Shown here in pieces: positions 8,279 through 14,614 of a DNA stretch of 20,978 bases. The stretch comes from an uncultured SAR324 cluster bacterium (GTDB lineage: Bacteria; SAR324; NAC60-12). Every line of letters begins with the position of its first letter. Within the stretch, counting starts at the first letter, position 1. The stretch lies in contig CABXOR010000032.1 in the NCBI GenBank assembly GCA_902513935.1, positions 1-20,978 on the forward strand, written 5' to 3'. The notes beneath the pieces were generated by a model. That model was given only the letters and a program-made list of their open reading frames with translations. It was not told where the DNA came from and did no database searches. The position numbers and the translations under genes are program-made.

Positions 8279-8420
8279 CCTAAAGCTCACGACATCCCAT
8301 GCTCCGGGGAAGTCAGATATGGAAACATGTGATATCACCATCGGAGCATTGCTGCGCGAGGTTGCTGAGGCGCGACCTGATGCGGAGGCTCTGTTGGAAA
8401 TGATGGTGCAGAGATGTTGA
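8271..8420 (+). pseudogene. Truncated second acyl-CoA synthetase (N-terminal stub)
   Basis: The ATG at 8271 overlaps the crotonase stop, as for a further operon gene. About 44 residues match the start of the ligase at 5877: both begin MYD, then SH, DIT.G.LLREVA, and P-DA. The similarity ends at about 8400, where the DNA becomes the last codons of the terS gene in another frame, and the stub stops at 8420. The operon therefore once continued with a second ligase whose remaining roughly 490 codons were removed at the junction. A function for the stub itself is unlikely. Confidence 0.8.
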
Positions 8421-8473
8421 TAAGTGCTTTCAGAAGCAGAAGAAGCATATCAGGCCCTGAGTTGGCTGGATGA
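8402..8473 (+). pseudogene. terS 3' remnant (copy 1)
   Basis: Twenty-three codons plus TGA encoding DGAEMLISAFRSRRSISG and PELAG. The same C-terminus occurs at 14010-14156 and at the end of the terminase small subunit gene ending at 19007. Most differences between copies are synonymous or conservative, so the copies descend from translated genes. Here the 5' part is missing and the remnant is fused out of frame to the truncated ligase. Confidence 0.8.
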
Positions 8474-8477
8474 AGAT

Positions 8478-8668
8478 TCATAACCCCGAGTATATAGAAT
8501 ACAAATCCCCGTCAATGTCTGTAAACAACATAAAATACAGAGTTTAATATTAGAATCCCCCACCTACTCTTACCAGTCATTACCCACCAGATATTTTACA
8601 TAGAATTAGTCGTAAATCAAATAGATTGAGACTGAAGTTTGTTTGCAAAGGTTAACGGAAATGACGTT
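8478..8668 (+). repeat. Repeat A, copy 1 (core S1 and left half)
   Basis: Begins with core S1, TCATAACCCCGAG (8478-8490), five bases after the terS stop. After a variable stretch comes the conserved block with AATCCCCCACCTACTCTTAC (from about 8554), AGTCGTAAATC, ATTGAGACTGAAG, and the 30-base element D1 at 8639-8668. D1 contains GTTAACG (8651-8657), a 7-base spacer, and CGTTAAC (8665-8671), a perfect inverted repeat. Other copies: 14165-14510 and 19012-19360, with a partial copy at 15500-15625. No open frame of note; the 8421-8798 gap is made of this module plus the promoter below. Confidence 0.85.
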
Positions 8669-8696
8669 AACGAGATTTAAGCCCTGAAACTTTCTC

Positions 8697-8725
8697 TTGA
8701 CCCTTTTCTATTTTCTTAATAATAT
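8697..8725 (+). promoter_or_regulatory. Probable sigma-70 promoter for the SnoaL-like pair
   Basis: TTGACC at 8697-8702, a 17-base spacer, and TAATAT at 8720-8725 are close to the sigma-70 consensus with ideal spacing. The first SnoaL-like gene starts 73 bases downstream of the -10 element. It lies just inside the segment bounded by D1 and D2, so this cassette would carry its own promoter. Confidence 0.65.
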
Positions 8726-8798
8726 TAATTTTTTTTCAAGCAGTAAGATGATTGCAACGGTACTAAGTTATTAATGGTTAAGAAATGAAAGGAACAAA

Positions 8799-9221
8799 AT
8801 GACAAATACAGAAGTTTCAGAAAGTGGTTTAAAATTATTCAACGAAAATAAAATTGATGAATGGGCCGCTACCGTAGCCGCAGATGATATTACATTTGAG
8901 GATATGGCTATAGGACATAAGGCATCTGGGAAGGAAGAGTCTACAGCATACGTTCAAGGTTGGAAAACGGCATTTCCAGACATGGTAGGCCAGTGTAATA
9001 ACAGGTTTGAATCAGGCAATACGATGGTTGAAGAATGCTCTTGGACAGGAACAAACACAGGTGAAATGACAGCTCCAGACGGAAGTAAAATTCCTCCAAC
9101 TGGAAAATCTGTTAATATCAAAAATTGTTTCATTTATGAATTTGAGAATGGCAAAATTAAGTCAATGAAAAATTACCTCGATATGATGAGTATGATGGGA
9201 CAGTTGGGTTTGGCAGGATAA
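8799..9221 (+). CDS. SnoaL-like / ester cyclase family protein, first of a tandem pair
   Basis: 140 residues, the size of single-domain SnoaL-like (NTF2-fold) proteins. FNENKIDEWAATVAADDITF near the N-terminus, the TG.TGEM.APDGSKIPPTGK stretch (about 86-106) and the closing YEFENGKIKSMKNYLD (about 117-132) are typical. The family forms cone-shaped alpha+beta barrels that bind small hydrophobic ligands; members include polyketide cyclases and many of unknown role. The start is supported by AAAGGA nine bases upstream. It lies 31 bases before a paralogue with a similar leader. Both genes are AT-rich, unlike the block to the left, and lie between two copies of a 30-base direct repeat. Ligand and reaction are unknown. 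Confidence 0.8.
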   Translation: MTNTEVSESGLKLFNENKIDEWAATVAADDITFEDMAIGHKASGKEESTAYVQGWKTAFPDMVGQCNNRFESGNTMVEECSWTGTNTGEMTAPDGSKIPPTGKSVNIKNCFIYEFENGKIKSMKNYLDMMSMMGQLGLAG

Positions 9222-9252
9222 TTAACAAAAACTTAATAAATGAAAGGAAGTT

Positions 9253-9669
9253 ATGTCAGAGCAAATTATGAGAAAATGGACTGAAGCTTTTAAGAATGCT
9301 GATTGGGAAACTGTAGCATCACTTTATGCTGATGATGCAGTATGTTCTGATCCAACTGGTGCAATTTACACTGGAAGGGAAGAAAATTTAGCTAATGATA
9401 AAACATGGCGAAAAACATTTTCTGACTTCAAATTTGAATTTGGAGAATTCATTCAATCAGGAAATAAAAGCGCGGTTGAAATGCAAGTCACTGCAACAAT
9501 GACGGGCGAAATGGAAATGCCAGACGGAAGTAAAATTCCTCCAACTGGAAAAACTCATACAATGATAGGTTGTGTAGTTATGGAAAGTGAGAATGGTCAA
9601 ACAAAAAATCAAATGATGTACATGGACATGATGTCGATGTTGGCAGGATTTGGTTTGATGCCTTCTTAG
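9253..9669 (+). CDS. SnoaL-like / ester cyclase family protein, second of the pair
   Basis: 138 residues, paralogue of the upstream gene. It shows the same layout: W..A....DWE.VASLYADDAV, TGEMEMPDGSKIPPTGK, and a C-terminal ENGQTKNQMMYMDMMSM. The 33 bases at 9520-9552 are identical to 9075-9107 in its neighbour although most of the two genes have diverged, which points to gene conversion or strong constraint on that hairpin. AAAGGA precedes the ATG. The C-terminal half has many methionines in both proteins. The direct-repeat copy D2 begins 38 bases after its stop. Function unknown beyond the fold. Confidence 0.8.
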   Translation: MSEQIMRKWTEAFKNADWETVASLYADDAVCSDPTGAIYTGREENLANDKTWRKTFSDFKFEFGEFIQSGNKSAVEMQVTATMTGEMEMPDGSKIPPTGKTHTMIGCVVMESENGQTKNQMMYMDMMSMLAGFGLMPS

Positions 9670-9706
9670 TAGACCAATACCTTTGACTGTTTCACATTTT
9701 CCAGTA

Positions 9707-9765
9707 TTGTTTGCAAAGGTTAACGGAAAGGACGTTCTAAAGAGTCTCTACACTCTCAGTTTTTC
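9707..9765 (+). repeat. Direct repeat D2 and resumption of repeat A
   Basis: 9707-9736 repeats D1 (8639-8668) with one mismatch over 30 bases. The bases after D2, TTCTAAAGAGTCTCTACACT, align with TTCTATGGAGGTTCTACACT that follows the same element in copy 2 (14352 onward). The two SnoaL-like genes are thus inserted into repeat A exactly at this element. From 9766 to 9883 I see only a small hairpin, TGAGG then CCTCA, near 9863-9876. Confidence 0.8.
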
Positions 9766-9883
9766 TTGATGAACATTAGTTGGGAAAGGCACAGGAGAAC
9801 ATGAGGGTTATTCTGTGAATGTGACTTCATAAATGAATATTGAGACCTACTATTTCGGCAAGGTGAGGCTGACCTCAATTTTG

Positions 9884-10118
9884 CTATACATAATCACCTG
9901 CCAATGCGCTCTTGTATAGAGCTTCGGCGCTCTTTTCCTCCATCACCGCTTGTTGAACATCGGCACGGGTCAAATCCAGAACTCGCAGATTACCACCTGT
10001 TTCCGCAACAGCTTCAATTCGGCGGTAAATCTGGGAATGGGTTTCGGCGTAGCGAGCTAGACCTTTCAATTTCGGTAGAGCGTCAGCCAAGTGAAAACCA
10101 TGTGGACCACTATACGGA
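9884..10118 (-). pseudogene. Unrecognised gene, C-terminal fragment
   Basis: A GC-rich reverse frame ending in the residues LYKSALAGDYV. It reads as real protein (ADALPKLKGLARYAETHSQI, then NLRVLDLTRADVQQAVMEEK) but has no good start: a TTG at 10090 is the only close candidate, and the frame runs on upstream straight through the tRNA-like fragment at 10119-10162. It is best read as the 3' end of a longer gene cut off at an attachment site. I do not recognise the family. It is unlike its AT-rich neighbour on the left in base composition. Confidence 0.45.
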
Positions 10119-10162
10119 TTCCTAAACCCTAGCTCCGTGTTCGAGTCACGGTGGGAGCACCA
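10119..10162 (+). other. 3' fragment of a tRNA-Arg(CCT)-like gene, probable attachment site remnant
   Basis: The 3' half of a tRNA gene is intact: loop TTCCTAA with anticodon CCT, T-stem CCGTG (10135-10139), T-loop TTCGAGT, T-stem CACGG (10147-10151), acceptor strand TGGGAGC, A, and encoded CCA at 10160-10162. No D arm or 5' acceptor strand lies upstream, and the 5' side of the anticodon stem does not pair properly. Such 3' tRNA pieces are the usual scar left by tyrosine-recombinase elements that integrate into tRNA genes. The anticodon assignment is less sure than the T-arm. Confidence 0.7.
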
Positions 10163-10226
10163 TTATAAATCAGACACTTAGAGGAATCTATACAATCTTT
10201 GTTTTTGTGTTGGTGGACGGGCGTCT

Positions 10227-12113
10227 CTATGGGAAGCCAAGACTTTTCAAAGCTTGGAAGTAGCGATCAAAGAACTCCTGGCTTTTCCAGAATTTGTAGG
10301 TTTTCTCGACAGCGGTGATAGTCTGGCTGGGCTGTTTCTTCAGGCTGAGTTTGGTGTATTCCTGTGCTTTTTCGGGGTCGTTTTCAAAATGGCTGATGAC
10401 AGAGAGGTGCCTGTAGATTTCAGCAACAAGCTTTGCATGGTCCAGATTCATGTCCAGGATGGACAGGAATATGGCCTTAGCTTTCTGGTTGTTGTTGAGG
10501 ATCATGTGGTTCAGCGCCAGGTTTCTGATGAAATGCGGTGCCGGGAAAGGGTCTTTGCGGAAAAGCCGCTCATTCAAGATGATGGCATTTTCCGGATCAA
10601 ACCTTAACTTCATGCTCCCACCCATCGCCAGGACGTCGGTTTCATTGGGGCCAAGCTCTAAGGCGCGGTCAATGTGCTTGAAGGCCAGTTCAACATTGTT
10701 CTCATTCATAGAGATCAGTGCCAACATTCCGTGAGAATTTGCCGTCTCTTGTTTTTCAAGTGCTTTATTGGCATGGTGTCTTGCCTTCTTCAAGGCCTCT
10801 TGGGGATTGTCCGCGAACCCTAAAGCGGCTTGTTGAAAATATGTCCATCCAGTGATGTTGTAACACATGAAACTTTCAGGCAAGCGCTCACAAAGGTTCT
10901 TGTTTAACAATTCGGCTTTTTTGTAACCGGATGGAGAAAATTTCTGAAACTCGGTCCTGTATTCAACCACCATCTTGAAGGCGGCCGGATCCTGGATTAA
11001 ATCCCGCCAGACTGTGCCCTGATCACCAACATTCAATTTGATCTCCAGTTCTTCGGAAATTTTCTGGGTGATTTTATCTTGCACCCGGAAGAGGTCGTCC
11101 AGCTTTTCATCCAGCCGTTCCGCCCAAAGGTTCTTGCCGTTAAGGGCGTCAACAAGCTGGGTGGAAACCCGGATGCTGTTGCCGGACACCTGGACGCTGC
11201 CTTCCAGCAAGTACTGAACGCCCAACTTTTCGGCAATCTCCTGGATGTTGACCTGCTTGTCCTTATAGTAAAAGCTGGAGTTACGGGAGATCACGAGCAT
11301 GTCCTCCGAGTTTGAAAGCTCCAAGATGATGTTCTCGGCAAGACCGTTGCTGATGTACTCATGGTCGGGGTTGCCGGACAGGTTGCGGAAGGGCAGGATG
11401 GCAATCGTGGGGATGTCGGGAAGCTTGAACGCATACTTGGACTGGTCGGCAGGCGTGAAGTCTGGCTTGGACACAAACCAGTACATCCCTCCGGCAACCA
11501 CCACCGCAACCACCGTGGCCACGGCCACGTACTTAGTCAATGGCGACGCTTTCTGGATCTGCTGGGCTTGTGAAAGCTTTCGTTTGTTCGTTCCCTCCAG
11601 CGTAACGTCCACCGCGTGCAGGGTGGTGTTCTTGACCCGCTGCTCGCCCAAATCGTGATAATCAAAACTGGTCTTGTTGCTGACAATCTCATGGACATTC
11701 TTGGACAGGCAAATGCCCCCCGGTTGCGCCAAAGTCTCCAGTCGGGAGGCGACGTTCACCCCTTCCCCGTAAAGGTTGTCTTCCTCAATGACCACATCCC
11801 CCATGTTGATCCCAACCCGGAAGTGCATTTGGTCTGGTTCAACATTGGCATCATTCCTTTGCCGGATAGCTTTCTGAAACTCCGAAGCACAAACCACCGC
11901 ATCCACGGCACTTTGGAATTCTGCAATCACCGAATCACCCGCCGTATTGAAGATCCGGCCATGGTACTCGGAGATTAAGCCGTCAATAATTGCACGGCAG
12001 GCCTTCAAGTTCTTCAGAGTCTGCTCTTCGTTGCCCTCCATCATGGTGCTGTAGCCCACCACATCTGCAGCAAGAATGACGGTCACTTTTCGTTGCACTC
12101 GCTCGTCTGACAT
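10227..12113 (-). CDS. Class III adenylate/guanylate cyclase with membrane segment, FlgO-like and TPR domains
   Basis: 628 residues, ATG start. The catalytic domain (1-170) keeps D17 (AADVVGYS), D60 (NTAGDSV), N120 and R124 (GEGVNVASR). A hydrophobic helix at about 194-214 (YVAVATVVAVVVAGGMYWFV) would anchor it in the inner membrane, leaving the cyclase in the cytosol and the FlgO/TolB-like domain (from PTIAILPFRNLSGN, about 230) and TPR-like helices outside. That suits a sensor of periplasmic conditions making cAMP or cGMP. It is a clear paralogue of the gene at 1617-3401, which lacks the helix. Its GC content is even along its length, unlike that paralogue. It is monocistronic as far as seen, with the tRNA-Arg-like fragment just beyond its 3' end. 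Confidence 0.9.
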   Translation of the reverse strand: MSDERVQRKVTVILAADVVGYSTMMEGNEEQTLKNLKACRAIIDGLISEYHGRIFNTAGDSVIAEFQSAVDAVVCASEFQKAIRQRNDANVEPDQMHFRVGINMGDVVIEEDNLYGEGVNVASRLETLAQPGGICLSKNVHEIVSNKTSFDYHDLGEQRVKNTTLHAVDVTLEGTNKRKLSQAQQIQKASPLTKYVAVATVVAVVVAGGMYWFVSKPDFTPADQSKYAFKLPDIPTIAILPFRNLSGNPDHEYISNGLAENIILELSNSEDMLVISRNSSFYYKDKQVNIQEIAEKLGVQYLLEGSVQVSGNSIRVSTQLVDALNGKNLWAERLDEKLDDLFRVQDKITQKISEELEIKLNVGDQGTVWRDLIQDPAAFKMVVEYRTEFQKFSPSGYKKAELLNKNLCERLPESFMCYNITGWTYFQQAALGFADNPQEALKKARHHANKALEKQETANSHGMLALISMNENNVELAFKHIDRALELGPNETDVLAMGGSMKLRFDPENAIILNERLFRKDPFPAPHFIRNLALNHMILNNNQKAKAIFLSILDMNLDHAKLVAEIYRHLSVISHFENDPEKAQEYTKLSLKKQPSQTITAVEKTYKFWKSQEFFDRYFQALKSLGFP

Positions 12114-12523
12114 TTCAGAACATCAGTTTTGGGGGTTTATGAATTTAGGAAGGCACATGTATCCCCTCCTGAAGTAGGAATTAGCTAGGAAGATTAATAG
12201 ATGCCGACATAGTAGCATATTTAATTTTTATGGTCAAAGGATTCTATTGAAAGTTTATGTGAACTCTATCTTTTTCCATCCTAAGTGTTTAATACAGGTA
12301 TGACTGCCAGCAAAATCCCCAGCCCACCCAAGGGGCCGCCCTTCGATACATAGGAATCCTGGGTTGGGATTTAGGTGTCCATATAGGTGTCTATAAGCCG
12401 TATAATTGGCTATAAATTGGTATAACTTAATAACAATTCATTATTCCATAAGGTACTGTTATTATATAGATAGTATCAATTAATATAAGTTAATAATAAC
12501 TAGCAGCAGGGGGGAACATAGAA
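12114..12523. other. Gene-poor gap between cyclase and tRNA-fMet-like fragment
   Basis: AT-rich with no credible gene. It holds the upstream region of the reverse-strand cyclase, a short GC-rich patch at about 12310-12370 with weak hairpins, and two tandem 12-base repeats, TAGGTGTCCATA (12372-12383) and TAGGTGTCTATA (12384-12395), one mismatch apart. Such repeats 130 bases from an attachment core could be integrase arm sites, but nothing else supports that. Confidence 0.4.
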
Positions 12524-12568
12524 CTCATAACCCGAAGGTCGAAGGTTCAAATCCTTCCCCCGCCACCA
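12524..12568 (+). other. 3' fragment of a tRNA-fMet-like gene (F1), probable att scar
   Basis: Forty-five bases from CTCATAACCC to the encoded CCA. They contain anticodon CAT in loop CTCATAA, 3' anticodon stem CCC, T-stem GAAGG, T-loop TTCAAAT, T-stem CCTTC and acceptor CCCCGCC-A-CCA. All 45 are identical to 15739-15783. The bases before CTCATAA (GAA here, GGG in the other copy) differ and no D arm is present, so the left junction is within the anticodon loop. A GGG/CCC anticodon stem, as in the other copy, is the initiator tRNA hallmark. Confidence 0.8.
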
Positions 12569-12593
12569 TTTTTATAGTGTAATATCAGTATTA

Positions 12594-12616
12594 AGTGGGT
12601 TATATAGCAACCCACT
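12594..12616. terminator. Hairpin after tRNA-fMet-like fragment F1
   Basis: AGTGGGTT (12594-12601), a 7-base loop, then AACCCACT (12609-12616), a perfect 8-bp stem 25 bases past the CCA. It may be the original tRNA gene terminator carried with the fragment. The T-run that follows is poor, so the terminator call is tentative. Confidence 0.5.
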
Positions 12617-12731
12617 ACCATTGTATTAATATTCATACCCCACACTATACCCCACACGCAAAGCACATTTTTATCATTTAAATTTATTATTTAAGTAATA
12701 CTAAAAAATTATTATTTATTAATTCCAAAGT

Positions 12732-12932
12732 TCATTGCTCCTTTCTCTCAAGTAAGTATTCGATCGTTAGTATTAAAATCTCGGAATGTGCAGGCGAAAC
12801 ATATAATACATTCCTATCTCCAATCAGCCTAATCATAGTAATTCCAGTAAATAGTATGGTAATCGCCAATTGTTTTGCCGAATCTTCCGTGAAACGTTGC
12901 GTAAACGTAGTTAAATCGATCTGTATTGCACC
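12732..12932 (-). pseudogene. Repeat B, copy 1: decayed small reverse-strand gene
   Basis: Read on the reverse strand, a frame runs from about 12932 to a TGA at 12732 and includes EDSAKQL and YVSPAHSEILIL. The copy at 16576-16776 encodes the same EDSAKQL and YVSPAHSEILIL, with changes concentrated between them. Sequence conservation continues upstream to about 12999, where a second frame beginning VLKTPSK matches MLKTPSK in the other copy; joining the two requires a one-base shift in both. No canonical start serves the long frame. I do not recognise the ancestral protein (about 90 residues). It always lies between a tRNA-fMet-like fragment and cargo. The rest of 12617-13085 is AT-rich spacer. 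Confidence 0.6.
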
Positions 12933-13085
12933 TAAATGCTAATCAGAGTAACATTTAAGGTTCATTTACAAATATTACCTTAGAGGGCGTTTTAAGCACA
13001 ATATACTCTAGAAGAAGGTGTTTTAAAAATCCTTTCGATGTATGATTTGCGGATGATCAGAATTTTTTTTTAAACTGTAATTTAA

Positions 13086-13967
13086 ATGAAAAACTTAAAA
13101 TGGGTAGGTATTAGTTTGGGTGGCTTGACTGTTCTGATTATTGTAGTCGGTAGTATTTTGCACTCGATGGGACAAAATAAGCTTAACTTTGCTCCAACTG
13201 TCACAATAGCCAATGTGAATGTCGTTAGCGATCAATCTACTCTTGAACGAGGACAACATCTTGCCACCATCAGCAGTTGTAATGAATGTCACGGTAATAA
13301 TTTTGAAGGAAAAGCCTTTGTTAATGAAGCCCCTATTGGTTACATTCCTGCGCCAAATCTTACGGTCAGTGGGCCTACTGTAGATTACACAGATGAGGAT
13401 TGGGCTGGAGCAATTCGACACGGTGTAGCCAAGAATGGCAGGGTACTAGTAATGATGCCTTCGTTTCATTATGCCGAGTATGGTGATGATGATCTTGCTA
13501 CTTTGATCAATTATCTGAGATCGATTCCCCCCGCTGAAAAAGAGCTAGAGCCAAGGAAGATTCAGTTCCCCGGGACAATTATTTTTGGCATCTTTGCCTT
13601 CGATTCTTGGTCTGTAAACCAAATCGACCATACAAAAATCGGAGGAAGGAACGCTCCTCCAATGGAAGACACAGCCGAATATGGTGAATATCTGGTCAAT
13701 ATTACCTCTTGTGGTTCTTGCCATGGTGAAAATTTAGCTGGTAATACCTCAAATGGCCCTCAAGGCCCAAACATTACACTTGGTGGTAATCTTGGAAACT
13801 GGACATTTGAGGATTTTGCTCTGGCTTTGCGTGCAGGGCAAACTCCTGATAAGCGACAATTGAATAATGAGATGCCATGGGCTAAATACTCCATTATGTC
13901 TGATGTCGAGGTTAGGGCTATTTGGGAGTATATTCAGTTGGTTAATGGACGTGAAGATAACCAGTAA
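13086..13967 (+). CDS. Membrane-anchored dihaem cytochrome c
   Basis: 293 residues. An N-terminal hydrophobic helix (about 6-27) is an uncleaved anchor or signal, placing the rest in the periplasm. Two c-type haem motifs are present, CNECH (65-69) and CGSCH (209-213), each heading a cytochrome c domain; methionines in MMPSF (about 123-127) and EMPW (262-265) are likely axial ligands. The layout resembles electron-accepting cytochrome subunits of alcohol or other periplasmic dehydrogenases, but no dehydrogenase subunit is adjacent. It probably passes electrons to the respiratory chain. It is AT-rich and is the first cargo gene of the unit that begins at 12524. The stop is followed 17 bases later by a tRNA T-arm fragment and then a terS remnant. 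No clear ribosome site. Confidence 0.9.
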   Translation: MKNLKWVGISLGGLTVLIIVVGSILHSMGQNKLNFAPTVTIANVNVVSDQSTLERGQHLATISSCNECHGNNFEGKAFVNEAPIGYIPAPNLTVSGPTVDYTDEDWAGAIRHGVAKNGRVLVMMPSFHYAEYGDDDLATLINYLRSIPPAEKELEPRKIQFPGTIIFGIFAFDSWSVNQIDHTKIGGRNAPPMEDTAEYGEYLVNITSCGSCHGENLAGNTSNGPQGPNITLGGNLGNWTFEDFALALRAGQTPDKRQLNNEMPWAKYSIMSDVEVRAIWEYIQLVNGREDNQ

Positions 13968-13984
13968 AAATTATAAGCGCTTAA

Positions 13985-14009
13985 GTCGAAGGTTCAAATC
14001 CTTCCGCCA
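13985..14009 (+). other. tRNA T-arm fragment (F3)
   Basis: GTCGAAGGTTCAAATCCTTC followed by CGCCA matches the T-arm and part of the acceptor strand of the tRNA-fMet-like fragments, with three C residues missing from the acceptor and no CCA. It abuts the terS 3' remnant directly, with no bases between. It looks like a scar from recombination at a tRNA gene. It could also derive from another tRNA with the same T-arm. Confidence 0.55.
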
Positions 14010-14156
14010 GTAGATAGACATGAAATAGTAAAGGAGAAATCTGTTGAAGAACTTAATGCTCAACTAGTGAGCCTTGTAGGAGAGAATGGGGCAGAGATGC
14101 TAATAAGTGCTTTCAGAAGCAGAAAAAGCATCTCAGGCCCTGAACTAGCAGGATGA
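14010..14156 (+). pseudogene. terS 3' remnant (copy 2)
   Basis: Forty-eight codons plus TGA: VDRHEIVKEKSVEELNAQLV, then SLVGENGAEML and the shared C-terminus ISAFRSRKSISGPELAG. It aligns without gaps to the end of the terminase small subunit gene at 18553-19007. The N-terminal two thirds are missing; a tRNA T-arm fragment replaces them. Substitutions relative to the other copies are mainly synonymous. It cannot be a working gene as it stands. Confidence 0.85.
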
Positions 14157-14164
14157 GTACTTAT

Positions 14165-14510
14165 TATAACCCCGAAGTCATTTAATGCTGTATTGCCATA
14201 AAAGCTGATAAACATCAAATGTTGCAGCATTTAATATTAATATCCCCCACCTACTCTTACCAATCATTATCCACCAGATATTTTAGATAGAATTAGTCGT
14301 AAATCAATTATATTGAGACTGAAGTTTGTTACAAAGGTTAACGGAAAGGACGTTCTATGGAGGTTCTACACTTTCAAAATTGGCTGTTTGACAGTAATTC
14401 AATTTATGTTGCGTAGAGGTGTTCAAAACTGAAATATATTGTTGCTGAATTTGCGTGTTCTGATTAAAATATTAATTTCTAGATTATCCCTGATCATTTG
14501 ATAAACACTG
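14165..14510 (+). repeat. Repeat A, copy 2 (complete)
   Basis: Starts with core S2, TATAACCCCGAAG (14165-14177), nine bases after the terS stop. It then has the AATATCCCCCACCTACTCTT block (from 14238), element D3 at 14326-14354 (with GTTAACGGAAAGGACGTT), and a conserved right half: CTACACTTTCAAAATT, a TTGACA hexamer, ATTTATGTTGCGTAGAGGTG, and GATTATCCCTGATCATTTGA. It matches 19012-19360 over its whole length, with higher conservation right of D than left. No coding frame is conserved, so it is probably regulatory or structural DNA or RNA. The haloacetate dehalogenase follows. Confidence 0.85.
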
Positions 14511-14614
14511 GACTTATCGTAAATGACCTGGCAATACTGATGAGTTTTTACGATTAAACATTCCAATTTAATCTGGGATAGTTTACAATGTTTAATTTCA
14601 CCGGGGAGTTCAAA

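Noticed and set aside
8639..9736. A transposon or insertion sequence carrying the SnoaL-like genes.
   Set aside because: No transposase and no terminal inverted repeats; a 30-base repeat is too long for a target duplication and lies within a larger conserved module.
12306..12356. Short forward frame (about 17 codons) ending PPKGPPFDT.
   Set aside because: No ribosome site, no homologue known to me, and low-complexity composition.
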